A stretch of 64,000 nt of DNA from Bacillota bacterium. Lineage in GTDB: Bacteria > Bacillota > Clostridia > Christensenellales > Aristaeellaceae. The notes beneath the pieces are model-generated. The model was not told where the DNA came from. It did no database searches and was given only the letters and a program-made list of their open reading frames with translations. Both the position numbers and the translations under genes were made by a program. Of the stretch, positions 1 to 6,573 are shown piece by piece (within the stretch, counting starts at the first letter, position 1; the number at the start of each line of letters is the position of its first letter). The stretch is taken from positions 1-64,000 of the forward strand of contig JAEWVC010000107.1 of NCBI GenBank assembly GCA_023459275.1. The letters are read 5' to 3'.

Positions 1-36
1 GGGGGGGGCTATTTCAAACCCCCCCCCCCCCCCCGC
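1..36. other. G and C homopolymer runs at the window edge
   Basis: The first bases are a run of eight G, an 11-base spacer and a long C run broken only near its end. The two runs are complementary and could fold back. No coding frame is supported here. This may be a contig-end artefact or a truncated GC-rich hairpin repeat. Confidence 0.4.
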
Positions 37-153
37 GCCCCACCCAGAAAATTCCACATGGAATATCAAAAATGAAAAGCACAAAGCAAATGTGCTGCTG
101 ATGCGAAGCGCAATATATAGAAATGCATAGAGGAAGTTTTTGGGGATGGGTAC

Positions 154-186
154 GGGAAGGGAGCTTTTTCAAAAAGCTCCCTTCCC
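154..186. repeat. Perfect 16-bp inverted repeat (terminator-like hairpin)
   Basis: Bases 154-169 are the exact reverse complement of 171-186, with arms rich in GGGAAGG at the base and a T/A tract at the tip. It would terminate a transcript entering from the left, or could be a dispersed palindromic repeat. It sits 23 bases before the -35 box of the next gene's promoter. Confidence 0.6.
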
Positions 187-208
187 ACCATCCTCCGCTT
201 TCTCACGT

Positions 209-237
209 TTGACACGTACCTGTAAACACCGTATAAT
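209..237 (+). promoter_or_regulatory. Consensus sigma-A promoter for the deaminase gene
   Basis: TTGACA at 209-214 and TATAAT at 232-237 are separated by 17 bases, a perfect vegetative promoter. The predicted transcript starts near 244, about 33 bases before the GTG start at 277. Confidence 0.85.
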
Positions 238-276
238 ACAAAAAGCCCTGATGGGCTTGCAAATCACGGGGAGGGG

Positions 277-741
277 GTGCTGCCCTTGGACAAATGGGAT
301 CACAGGTTTATGCAGATGGCCCATGTCATCGCGGGGTGGACAAGCTGCTTCATGGAGGGGCGGAGCATCGGGGCGGTGATCGTCAAGGACAAGCGGATCA
401 TGACCACCGGCTACAACGGTGCGCCCGCGGGGCTCAAGACCTGCAAGGAGCGGGGGGAATGCCTTCGCCGCAAGATGAACATTCCCTCCGGCACCAGGGC
501 CGAAGTGTGCTATGCCATCCACGCGGAGCAGAACGCCATCATCCAGGCGGCGAAGCTGGGCATCTCCATCGACGGGGCAACGCTTTACTGCACCCACCAG
601 CCCTGTTCAGTCTGCGCCAAGATGATCGTCAACGCCGGCATCCAGCGGGTGATCTATCAGGAGGGCTACCCCGACCCCTTTTCCCTGGAGATTTTTGAGG
701 AAGCCAAGGTGAAGCTGGAGCAGTACACGCCGCAGCCCTAA
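277..741 (+). CDS. dCMP deaminase family protein (cytidine/deoxycytidylate deaminase fold)
   Basis: This 154-residue protein belongs to the zinc-dependent cytidine/deoxycytidylate deaminase superfamily and probably deaminates dCMP to dUMP for dTTP synthesis in the cytosol. The zinc site is visible: H82-A-E84 supplies a histidine ligand and the catalytic glutamate, and P109-C110-S-V-C113 supplies two cysteine ligands. A second cysteine-rich stretch (C56, C62) resembles the extra metal site found in some dCMP deaminases. The length is normal for the ComEB/dCMP deaminase group. The GTG start at 277 follows a GGGAGGGG-type ribosome site. It has its own consensus promoter and faces the DUF6062 gene tail to tail. 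The exact substrate is inferred from the family. Confidence 0.85.
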   Translation: MLPLDKWDHRFMQMAHVIAGWTSCFMEGRSIGAVIVKDKRIMTTGYNGAPAGLKTCKERGECLRRKMNIPSGTRAEVCYAIHAEQNAIIQAAKLGISIDGATLYCTHQPCSVCAKMIVNAGIQRVIYQEGYPDPFSLEIFEEAKVKLEQYTPQP

Positions 742-788
742 GAAAAAACAGCCTTGCGGCCCGGGTGGTCACTTCTCCGGCCAAGGCT
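742..788 (-). terminator. Terminator of the DUF6062 gene
   Basis: Read on the minus strand, AGCCTTG (788-782) pairs with CAAGGCT (756-750), with GC-rich pairing inside, followed by a T run (748-743). The DUF6062 stop codon lies inside the hairpin. It may also stop transcripts from the convergent deaminase gene. Confidence 0.6.
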
Positions 789-1545
789 CCGCACCGGCGC
801 AGAAGCCCCGAAGCTTGTTGGCTGCCCGCTCCACGGAATCCTTGGCATCGCCCCAGGGCTTGTCCTGGTTGCGGTAGTCGAATTTCAGGGTGAACCAGTG
901 GACCTCCTGATTGATCCTGTCAAGGCTTTGGGTGATCAGGCCGGACAGTGTTTCCACAAAAGAAGCAAGTTCCTTTGCGGGCAGGAATTCCTCCGCCATG
1001 GCAAGAAGCCTTGCCCCATGGGGAAGGCATACGCCCTTGGAAGAAGAAAATGCCTGGCGGAAGTCCTTGTCCCGCTCCCAAAGGTAGAGCATGGTATACG
1101 CATAGCGGTCCATGTGGGTTTGCAGGCTGTCGCAGATCACGCAGCCGGATGTCGCTTCCAGAATGGATTTCGCGGCGCTTTTAAGGGACGAGGAAACATC
1201 GCTCTTACGGAACATCCGTTTGAGGGCAGGACCGCCGGATGCGGCGGCAGCGCCCTCCTTTGCCTTTACCAGTATGCTGTCCACTGCCCGGCGCGTTTCC
1301 TGCATGTGGGTGTCCAGCATCAGTGCCAGCCCCAGCCGGTTCTTTTCAGCAAACATCTGGGACAGGTGCTTGGGGCAGAAGCCCTTGGCGTTGACCCGGA
1401 TGCGCGTATCCGGCTCCATGACGGAGGCGCCCAGAAACCGCTGAACATCCATCTGCTCATTTTTACGGTAAAGCGCGCACAGAGGGCATTCTCCGTCCAG
1501 CTTGACCGCGTCCCATACGGGGATGGTGTCGATATGATACTGCAA
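769..1545 (-). CDS. DUF6062 family protein
   Basis: A 258-residue protein of the DUF6062 family, found in Clostridia; no biochemical function is known to me. Recognisable marks are an N-terminal YHIDTIPVWDA, then ECPLC near residue 20, SVMEPD, GFCPKHL, and a later GCVICDSL. The paired cysteines suggest a metal or redox site, but this is inference. The start is taken as TTG at 1545 because it follows a GGAAAGGAG ribosome site by 6-8 bases and places the conserved YHIDTIP at the N terminus. A longer reading from an ATG at 1587 would add 14 unconserved residues. It is a single-gene unit with its own promoter and terminator. Confidence 0.8.
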   Translation of the reverse strand: MQYHIDTIPVWDAVKLDGECPLCALYRKNEQMDVQRFLGASVMEPDTRIRVNAKGFCPKHLSQMFAEKNRLGLALMLDTHMQETRRAVDSILVKAKEGAAAASGGPALKRMFRKSDVSSSLKSAAKSILEATSGCVICDSLQTHMDRYAYTMLYLWERDKDFRQAFSSSKGVCLPHGARLLAMAEEFLPAKELASFVETLSGLITQSLDRINQEVHWFTLKFDYRNQDKPWGDAKDSVERAANKLRGFCAGAEPWPEK

Positions 1546-1577
1546 GAAAAAGCTCCTTTCCCCGGGGCGTTTCAACC

Positions 1578-1606
1578 ATCGTAGCACACCCTTCCAGCCG
1601 TTTCAA
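1578..1606 (-). promoter_or_regulatory. Promoter of the DUF6062 gene
   Basis: On the minus strand TTGAAA (1606-1601) and TACGAT (1583-1578) are spaced by 17 bases, about 33 bases upstream of the TTG start. Confidence 0.6.
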
Positions 1607-1672
1607 GGTTTTTGCATATTTTCCCCCCGGGTCTCATACGGTGTAGCGATTGGGACAAGGAGGGGGATACAT

Positions 1673-2512
1673 ATGCAGCCGGAGAAAACACAGAAGCGGA
1701 CGTACAAAACACCGGGGAGCGGCAGGCGGGTGATAACGGGCGTGCTGCTATTTGTATCCTGCCTGCTGGTGCTGGCGGGGCTTTTGCGGGATGACAGCGG
1801 CGGTTTGCGGGTGGCCGTGAAGGTCACACCCACACCCACGGCCATGGGCACCGCCTTTGACGAGACCGTTGTCTCCCGGGAGATCACGGTCCCGGCGCGA
1901 AGCTGGTACGCCATCCAGCTAGGTGCCTTTGACAGCGAGGAATCCGCAAAGTCCCTGGCGCAGAGCTATCTGGGCCGCGGCGCGGCGGGCTATGTGCGCA
2001 AGGACGGCCGGTTCCGTGTACTGGCGGCGCTGTACAAGACCAGGGATGAGGCCGCTTCCGTCCGCCAGCAGCTTCAAAGCCAGCATGGTATTGATTCTTA
2101 TGTGTACGAGATCACGCTGCCTGAGATCGTATTGAATGTCAGCGGCATGGCGGGGCAGTTGGACGCGCTGGAAGCCGGAATGCAGTATCTGAATACGGTT
2201 TTGGAGCGCTTCTGCGACATCTCCGTTTCCATGGACAGGCGGGACCTTGTAACGGAACAGGAACTGACGGTCCTGGCGGAGGTATCTTCCCAGGCGGAAA
2301 CGCTTCAAAATGTGATCGGCTTGCGGTTTTCCACTGTTCAGTACGCCGCAGTGGACGATTTGAGAACCCTGCTCGAAACCGTAAAAACCTCCGCGGACAA
2401 TGTGGCGGAAGCATCCAAAGGCGGCACGGTGGCCATGGCGGCACAGATGAAATATCAAACTTTTTTCATGCTTTCCGGAATTGAAGGATATATCAACAGC
2501 TTTGGTCAATAG
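1673..2512 (+). CDS. SPOR domain-containing membrane protein
   Basis: A 279-residue protein with a short basic cytoplasmic N terminus (about 20 residues), one transmembrane helix (about 20-38, VITGVLLFVSCLLVLAGLL), a Pro/Thr linker (TPTPTAMGTA) and a SPOR domain at about residues 78-150 starting WYAIQLGAFDSEESAKSLA. SPOR domains bind denuded peptidoglycan glycans at septa or the spore cortex. The remaining C-terminal ~125 residues are predicted helical and unassigned. It is placed 26 bases before the first DRTGG gene and may be transcribed with the hydrogenase-signalling cassette, which is an odd partner for a cell-wall protein. The ATG at 1673 follows AAGGAGGGGG. Confidence 0.75.
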   Translation: MQPEKTQKRTYKTPGSGRRVITGVLLFVSCLLVLAGLLRDDSGGLRVAVKVTPTPTAMGTAFDETVVSREITVPARSWYAIQLGAFDSEESAKSLAQSYLGRGAAGYVRKDGRFRVLAALYKTRDEAASVRQQLQSQHGIDSYVYEITLPEIVLNVSGMAGQLDALEAGMQYLNTVLERFCDISVSMDRRDLVTEQELTVLAEVSSQAETLQNVIGLRFSTVQYAAVDDLRTLLETVKTSADNVAEASKGGTVAMAAQMKYQTFFMLSGIEGYINSFGQ

Positions 2513-2538
2513 CAGAAGATACGGAAAGGCGGGAGCCT

Positions 2539-2892
2539 ATGACAGTGGGGGAGATCGCCGCGCTTTTGGATGCCAGGGTGCTGCTGGGGCAGGAGCATAT
2601 GGGCCGCGAGGTTTTAAGCGGCTGCGGGTCCGATCTGATGAGCGACGTGCTGGCCTTTGTGAAGGAGAATGCGGCGCTGATCACTGGGCTTACCAACCTG
2701 CACGTGATCCGCACCGCAGAGATGGTGGATATCACCTGCATTATTTTTGCCAGGGGCAAGGTCCCGGACAATGAAATGCTCAAAAAGGCGGAGGAATTGG
2801 ATCTGGTGATTTTGTCCACCGAAAACACGGCCTACACCGCCTGCGGTATCCTGTATAAAAACGGCCTGCCCGGCATGGAGAAAAACGCATGA
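2539..2892 (+). CDS. DRTGG domain protein (first copy)
   Basis: A 117-residue stand-alone DRTGG-type domain, the small domain found in some phosphotransacetylases and CBS-domain proteins and presumed to bind a ligand or regulator. The fold is suggested by the pattern LLGQEHMGREVLSGCGSDLMSD split by variable residues, then a central LITGLTNLHVIRTAEMVD stretch, and a C-terminal VILSTENTAYTACGILY. Genes of this type are commonly found next to clostridial [FeFe] hydrogenase operons. It overlaps the next HATPase gene by four bases (ATGA), so the two are translationally coupled. Its specific ligand is unknown. A second, diverged copy lies at 4818-5165. Confidence 0.75.
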   Translation: MTVGEIAALLDARVLLGQEHMGREVLSGCGSDLMSDVLAFVKENAALITGLTNLHVIRTAEMVDITCIIFARGKVPDNEMLKKAEELDLVILSTENTAYTACGILYKNGLPGMEKNA

Positions 2893-3317
2893 GGATCCAC
2901 GAGACATATGAGGTGGCGGCGGGCGATTATCAGCGGGCCGGAGAGGCCTCGGCAGCCATCAAACGGGTCTTGCGGCAGCTGGGCGTAAGCGGGCCTGCCC
3001 TCCGGCGTATGGCGGTAGCCGCTTACGAGGCGGAGATGAACCTTGTGATCCATAGTCTGGGCGGGACGCTGTCCCTCACCGTGGAGCCGCCTGTGGCGAG
3101 CCTTGAATCGGTGGACATGGGGCCCGGAATTTCCGATATCAGGAAAGCTATGCAGGAAGGCTTCTCCACTGCCGGCGAGCATGCCCGCAGCCTGGGCTTT
3201 GGAGCGGGCATGGGGCTTACCAACATGCAGCGCAACGCGGCCACCTTTTCCATTGACAGCGGCCTTGGGCGCGGGACAAGCATCCGCATGACCTTTGATC
3301 TATTCAGGGCTGATTGA
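2889..3317 (+). CDS. Anti-sigma-factor-like ATP-binding protein (HATPase, RsbW/SpoIIAB type)
   Basis: A 142-residue single-domain GHKL ATPase resembling anti-sigma serine kinases. The N box is AAYEAEMNLVIHS (about residues 44-56), followed by a G1-like DMGPGISD (about 77-84) and a G2-like GFGAGMGLTNM (about 101-111), then GRGTSIRM at the C terminus. The N box has E-x-E-x-N in place of the more usual E-x-x-x-N-x-x-x-H spacing of RsbW, with a histidine at position 55. No sigma factor or anti-anti-sigma partner is adjacent. It sits between a DRTGG protein and the HydS-like protein, so its target may be one of these proteins rather than a sigma factor; that is inference. Confidence 0.75.
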   Translation: MRIHETYEVAAGDYQRAGEASAAIKRVLRQLGVSGPALRRMAVAAYEAEMNLVIHSLGGTLSLTVEPPVASLESVDMGPGISDIRKAMQEGFSTAGEHARSLGFGAGMGLTNMQRNAATFSIDSGLGRGTSIRMTFDLFRAD

Positions 3318-3337
3318 AGACCCCCGGAGGATATACC

Positions 3338-4633
3338 ATGGAAGAAAAACGGTTTCATTCTGTCCGGCTGGACGAAACGCGCTGCAAGGGCTGCACCAAC
3401 TGCCTCAAGCGCTGCCCCACGGAAGCCATCCGCGTCAGGGATGGCCGGGCGCATATCATCGACGAAAGATGCATCGACTGCGGGGAATGCATCCGCGTCT
3501 GCGCGCATCATGCCAAGATCGCCAAAACAGATCCGCTTTCCTCCATCGAAGGCTTCAAGTACAAGATTGCGCTTCCGGCCCCGTCGCTGTACGGCCAGTT
3601 CAAGGGATTGAAAAATGCGGAGCAGGTACTTCAGGGGCTCAAGCGGCTGGGTTTTGACAGCGTGTTTGAAGTGGCAAGGGCCGCGGATGTGGTGACGCGG
3701 GCCATTCGGGAAAAACTGCGCAGGGAAACCCTGCCCAAGCCTTTGATCTCTTCCGCCTGCCCGGCCATCACAAGGCTGATCCAGGTGCGCTTTCCGGATT
3801 TGATTCCCCACCTTGCGGACGTCCGCCAGCCCATGGAGGTGGCGGCCCTCATGGCCCGCAGGGAATTCTGCCGGGAATACGGCGCGGAGCCTTCGGAGGT
3901 GGGCTGCTTTTTCATTACTCCCTGCCCCGCAAAGATGACGGCCATCAGGAACCCCATCGGCCACGAGGATTCGGCGGTGAATGGCGCGATTTCCATGATG
4001 GAGATCTATGGCCTGCTGTCCAGCCAGATACATAGCTACGAGCCGCGAAGCGGGCTGCAAACGGCAACTTCCTACGGCGTTGGCTGGGCCAACACCGGCG
4101 GGGAGGCCCATGCCGTATGGCCGGAGAACAGCCTGGCGGTGGACGGCATTGAGAATGTGATCCGGGTGCTGGAAGAGATCGAAAACAACAAGCTCAGCGA
4201 CCTGACCTTTTTTGAAGGCGCCGCTTGCACAGGCGGTTGCGTGGGCGGCCCGCTGACGTTTGAAAATAACTACGTGGCCAAGAATGCCATCCGCAAGCTG
4301 GCCGATGCCATGGTACCCGTCCATCCGGACGAACAGGTGCCGGTGTCCGCGCTGGATACATATCCGCTGCGCACAAAAAAGGCGGTCCTGCCCAACAGCG
4401 TGATGCAGCTGGATGGGGATATCTCGCAGGCCATGCGCAAGATGGAGCGGATGGAGGAGATTGAAAAGTCCCTGCCGGGGCTGGACTGCGGCTCCTGCGG
4501 GGCACCTACCTGCCGTGCGCTGGCGGAGGATATCGTGCAGGGGCTGGCCAGGGAAATGGATTGCGTATTCAAGCTGAAGGAGCAGCTGCGGGTCATGGCC
4601 CAGCAGATGGTGAATCTGGCCAAGGACCGCTGA
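3338..4633 (+). CDS. Sensory-type [FeFe] hydrogenase-like iron-sulfur protein
   Basis: A 431-residue protein with two N-terminal 4Fe-4S sites (C16-x2-C19-x2-C22-x3-C26 and C45-x2-C48-x2-C51-x3-C55), an [FeFe] hydrogenase large domain, and a C-terminal CGSCGAPTC iron-sulfur motif near residue 384 like that at the N terminus of RnfB. The H-cluster loops are present but altered: SSACPAI (canonical TSCCPxW) near 140, TPCPAKMTA (canonical MPCxxKxxE) near 194, and EGAACTGGCVGG near 293-304. The alanine replaces the cysteine that relays protons in catalytic enzymes, as in the group of putative sensory (HydS-type) hydrogenases. A role in sensing H2 or redox state is therefore more likely than bulk catalysis. 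The start at 3338 follows GGAGG by seven bases. Confidence 0.8.
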   Translation: MEEKRFHSVRLDETRCKGCTNCLKRCPTEAIRVRDGRAHIIDERCIDCGECIRVCAHHAKIAKTDPLSSIEGFKYKIALPAPSLYGQFKGLKNAEQVLQGLKRLGFDSVFEVARAADVVTRAIREKLRRETLPKPLISSACPAITRLIQVRFPDLIPHLADVRQPMEVAALMARREFCREYGAEPSEVGCFFITPCPAKMTAIRNPIGHEDSAVNGAISMMEIYGLLSSQIHSYEPRSGLQTATSYGVGWANTGGEAHAVWPENSLAVDGIENVIRVLEEIENNKLSDLTFFEGAACTGGCVGGPLTFENNYVAKNAIRKLADAMVPVHPDEQVPVSALDTYPLRTKKAVLPNSVMQLDGDISQAMRKMERMEEIEKSLPGLDCGSCGAPTCRALAEDIVQGLAREMDCVFKLKEQLRVMAQQMVNLAKDR

Positions 4634-4671
4634 TGCTGCATAGCACTGCTCCCATATTGCAGTACAGTCAG

Positions 4672-4695
4672 CCGAGGGAAGAGCCTCGGATTTTT
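4672..4695 (+). terminator. Weak terminator or processing hairpin inside the hydrogenase-signalling cluster
   Basis: CCGAGG (4672-4677) pairs with CCTCGG (4684-4689) across a six-base loop and is followed by ATTTTT. A second perfect palindrome of 18 bases lies at 4715-4732. Together they may set a transcript end or different mRNA levels for the two halves of the cluster. Confidence 0.4.
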
Positions 4696-4817
4696 ACAGT
4701 TCCAGGGAGGCATAGGAGCGCCGCGGCGCTCCAATTGCAGAACAACCAAGGGAACGCCAGTACAATGACCGGAAAATGGTACATTCGCAGAATATTGAAT
4801 CCCCAGGAGGCAAACGC

Positions 4818-5165
4818 ATGACTGTTCAACAGCTTCTTGAAGGCTTGGATGCCAAAAACCTTACTCCGGAAGTGCCCCTTCACGGGGAAGTGTCCTGCGG
4901 CTATGCATGCGATCTATTGAGTTTTGTCATGGCCCACGGGCAGCCGGGCATGGCCTGGGTCACAGTGCAGACACATCTGAATGTAATCGCCGTGGCGGTA
5001 CTGCTGGAGTTTTCCTGCATCCTTCTGCCGGAGGGTGTTATGATGGAAGCGGAATCCCTGAAAAAGGCGGCTGCCGAAGGGGTCCCGGTTTTGCAAAGCG
5101 GAAAGACTGCCTATAACCTCTGCGGGGAGATGATGGCCGCAGGCATTCCCGCCTCCAAGGGATGA
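4818..5165 (+). CDS. DRTGG domain protein (second copy)
   Basis: A 115-residue protein of the same small-domain family as the gene at 2539-2892, clearly diverged. Shared positions include LHGEVSCGYACDLLSFVM aligned with the first copy's GREVLSGCGSDLMSDVL, and the C-terminal LQSGKTAYNLCGEM aligned with LSTENTAYTACGI. The start at 4818 is chosen because CAGGAGG ends eight bases upstream; an earlier ATG at 4776 lacks a ribosome site. It lies four bases before the PHP gene, so these two form a translational pair. Function is unassigned beyond the domain; a regulatory or ligand-binding role with the hydrogenase-like protein is inferred from context. Confidence 0.75.
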   Translation: MTVQQLLEGLDAKNLTPEVPLHGEVSCGYACDLLSFVMAHGQPGMAWVTVQTHLNVIAVAVLLEFSCILLPEGVMMEAESLKKAAAEGVPVLQSGKTAYNLCGEMMAAGIPASKG

Positions 5166-5169
5166 TTCT

Positions 5170-5883
5170 ATGAAAATCTACACGGACCTGCATATCCATT
5201 CCTGTCTCTCCCCCTGCGCCGAGATGGACATGACGCCATGGAACATCTGCGCCATGGCGAAACTCAAGGGCCTTCAGGCCATCGCTGTCACCGACCATAA
5301 TTCCGCACGCAACCTGCCCGCCGTACAAGCCGCCGCCTCTGAACACGGTCTTTTGCTGTTGCCGGGCATGGAGATCGCTACCCGGGAGGAAGTTCATCTT
5401 TTGGTATATTTCCCCTCCGTCAGCCAGGCGTTGTCGGCAGGGGATTTTTTGTATACCCATTTGCCGGATATTCTCAACAACCCCCGGCTTTTCGGAGAGC
5501 AGGCCGTGATGGGGGAGGGGGATATGCTTGTGGGAGTAGAGAAGCGGCTGCTCCTGAGCGCCACAGATCTATCCATCCGTCAGGCGGCGCTGGAGATGGA
5601 CCGTTTTGGCGGCCATGTAGTCCCGGCCCACATCAACCGCGGCGCCAATGGAATGCTCGTCGGTCTGGGGTTCCTTCCCGCAGACATTGATTTTCCAACG
5701 CTGGAGGTATCGCCGCACCTGCCGGTGCCAGCGGAAATACTGCGCGGAAAAACGCTTCTGAACAATTCGGACGCCCACCGTCTGGAAGATATTTGTGAAG
5801 CGATCCATTCTTTGGAGGTGTGCGAGCTTTCGCCCGGGGGCATTTTGAAGGCATTAGGTAATGGCAAGGTAAGAATTCTGTAA
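5170..5883 (+). CDS. PHP domain phosphoesterase
   Basis: A 237-residue PHP (polymerase and histidinol phosphatase) domain protein. Metal-ligand motifs are visible: DLHIHSCLSPC at residues 6-16, AVTDHNSARN near 39-48, the MEIATREEVHLL segment near 66-77, VPAHINR near 152-158, and NNSDAHRLED near 197-206. Such proteins hydrolyse phosphoesters, for example 3'-phosphoadenosine 5'-phosphate or short oligonucleotides, using a trinuclear metal site. The substrate here is unknown. It ends the signalling cassette upstream of the hydrogenase operon and is followed by a strong terminator. PHP genes near DRTGG and HATPase genes recur around clostridial hydrogenases. Confidence 0.85.
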   Translation: MKIYTDLHIHSCLSPCAEMDMTPWNICAMAKLKGLQAIAVTDHNSARNLPAVQAAASEHGLLLLPGMEIATREEVHLLVYFPSVSQALSAGDFLYTHLPDILNNPRLFGEQAVMGEGDMLVGVEKRLLLSATDLSIRQAALEMDRFGGHVVPAHINRGANGMLVGLGFLPADIDFPTLEVSPHLPVPAEILRGKTLLNNSDAHRLEDICEAIHSLEVCELSPGGILKALGNGKVRIL

Positions 5884-5895
5884 GCGCGTCAAATT

Positions 5896-5913
5896 ATGTT
5901 AAAAATTTAACCA
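5896..5913. promoter_or_regulatory. Candidate Rex operator 1
   Basis: The segment contains TGTTAA-AAAT-TTAACC and matches 12 of the 14 fixed positions of the Rex consensus TTGTTAANNNNTTAACAA. Rex represses fermentation and hydrogenase genes when NADH is low. The site is upstream of the terminator at 5929, so alone it would be poorly placed, but a second site overlaps the promoter. Confidence 0.5.
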
Positions 5914-5928
5914 ATTGATTGTATTTGA

Positions 5929-5955
5929 GTTTGTAGAGTTTCTACGAACTTTTTT
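5929..5955 (+). terminator. Terminator after the PHP gene
   Basis: A nine-base stem (5929-5937 with 5941-5949, one G-U pair), a three-base loop and a run of six T (5950-5955) form a clear intrinsic terminator. It separates the signalling cassette from the hydABC operon. Confidence 0.75.
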
Positions 5956-6004
5956 CGTATTGATATTTTTTTGTCAAAACAGCTGTTTTTGCATTGTTTT
6001 GGGC

Positions 6005-6041
6005 GTGCAATTTCCTCCGGAGTATGTTAAAATATCTACAA
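6005..6041 (+). promoter_or_regulatory. hydCBA promoter with overlapping Rex-like operator
   Basis: An extended -10 element (TG at 6025-6026, TAAAAT at 6028-6033) is preceded at 17 bases by a weak -35 (GTGCAA, 6005-6010). Bases 6024-6041 match 11 of 14 fixed positions of the Rex consensus and cover the -10 box and predicted start site, the expected place for repression. Downstream, 6041-6050 and 6055-6064 form a 5' mRNA hairpin with an ATAA loop. Confidence 0.55.
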
Positions 6042-6099
6042 GCGTGGCGCATAAGCACCACGCTGGCTTGTGCAAAGAACGAAGGAGGTCGCACCCCAC

Positions 6100-6570
6100 A
6101 TGCCCGAATTGGCGGAAAAATACGCGAAGCTGAACGATGTGATCGCGGCTCACCGGTTAGAAAAAGGCGCGCTGATGCCGGTACTGCAGGAAGCGCAGGA
6201 GATTTTCGGCTGCGTTCCCATGGACGTTCAGGAGATCATCGCGGACGGTCTGAACACGACATTGAGCGAGGTATACGGCGTAGCAACGTTCTACTCCCAA
6301 TTTTCTCTGGAACCCCGCGGCGAGTACGTGGTCGGCGTATGTCTGGGCACGGCCTGCTATGTGAAAGGCTCCCAAAAAATACTGGACAAACTGACCAGTG
6401 AGCTTGACACCAAGGTTGGCAAGACCAGCGCGGATGGCAAGTTCACCCTGCAGGCCACCAGGTGCCTCGGTGCCTGCGGCTTATCGCCGGTGATGATGAT
6501 CAACGACGAGGTCTACGGACGGCTCACAGCCGACGAAATCCCCGGGATCCTGGATAAGTACAGGAAATAA
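6100..6570 (+). CDS. hydC: NuoE-like [2Fe-2S] subunit of NADH-dependent hydrogenase (HydC)
   Basis: A 156-residue thioredoxin-like ferredoxin of the NuoE family. Helical residues 1-70 include the family block GCVPMDVQEIIA and EVYGVATFYSQF. The [2Fe-2S] ligands are C81 and C86 in GVCLGTACYVKG and two cysteines in TRCLGACGLSPVMM near 122-128. In trimeric [FeFe] hydrogenases this subunit passes electrons between the flavin subunit HydB and the H-cluster subunit HydA. The ATG at 6100 is preferred because GAAGGAGG lies nine bases upstream. It is first in a tight operon that ends with hydA. Confidence 0.9.
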   Translation: MPELAEKYAKLNDVIAAHRLEKGALMPVLQEAQEIFGCVPMDVQEIIADGLNTTLSEVYGVATFYSQFSLEPRGEYVVGVCLGTACYVKGSQKILDKLTSELDTKVGKTSADGKFTLQATRCLGACGLSPVMMINDEVYGRLTADEIPGILDKYRK

Positions 6571-6573
6571 GCC

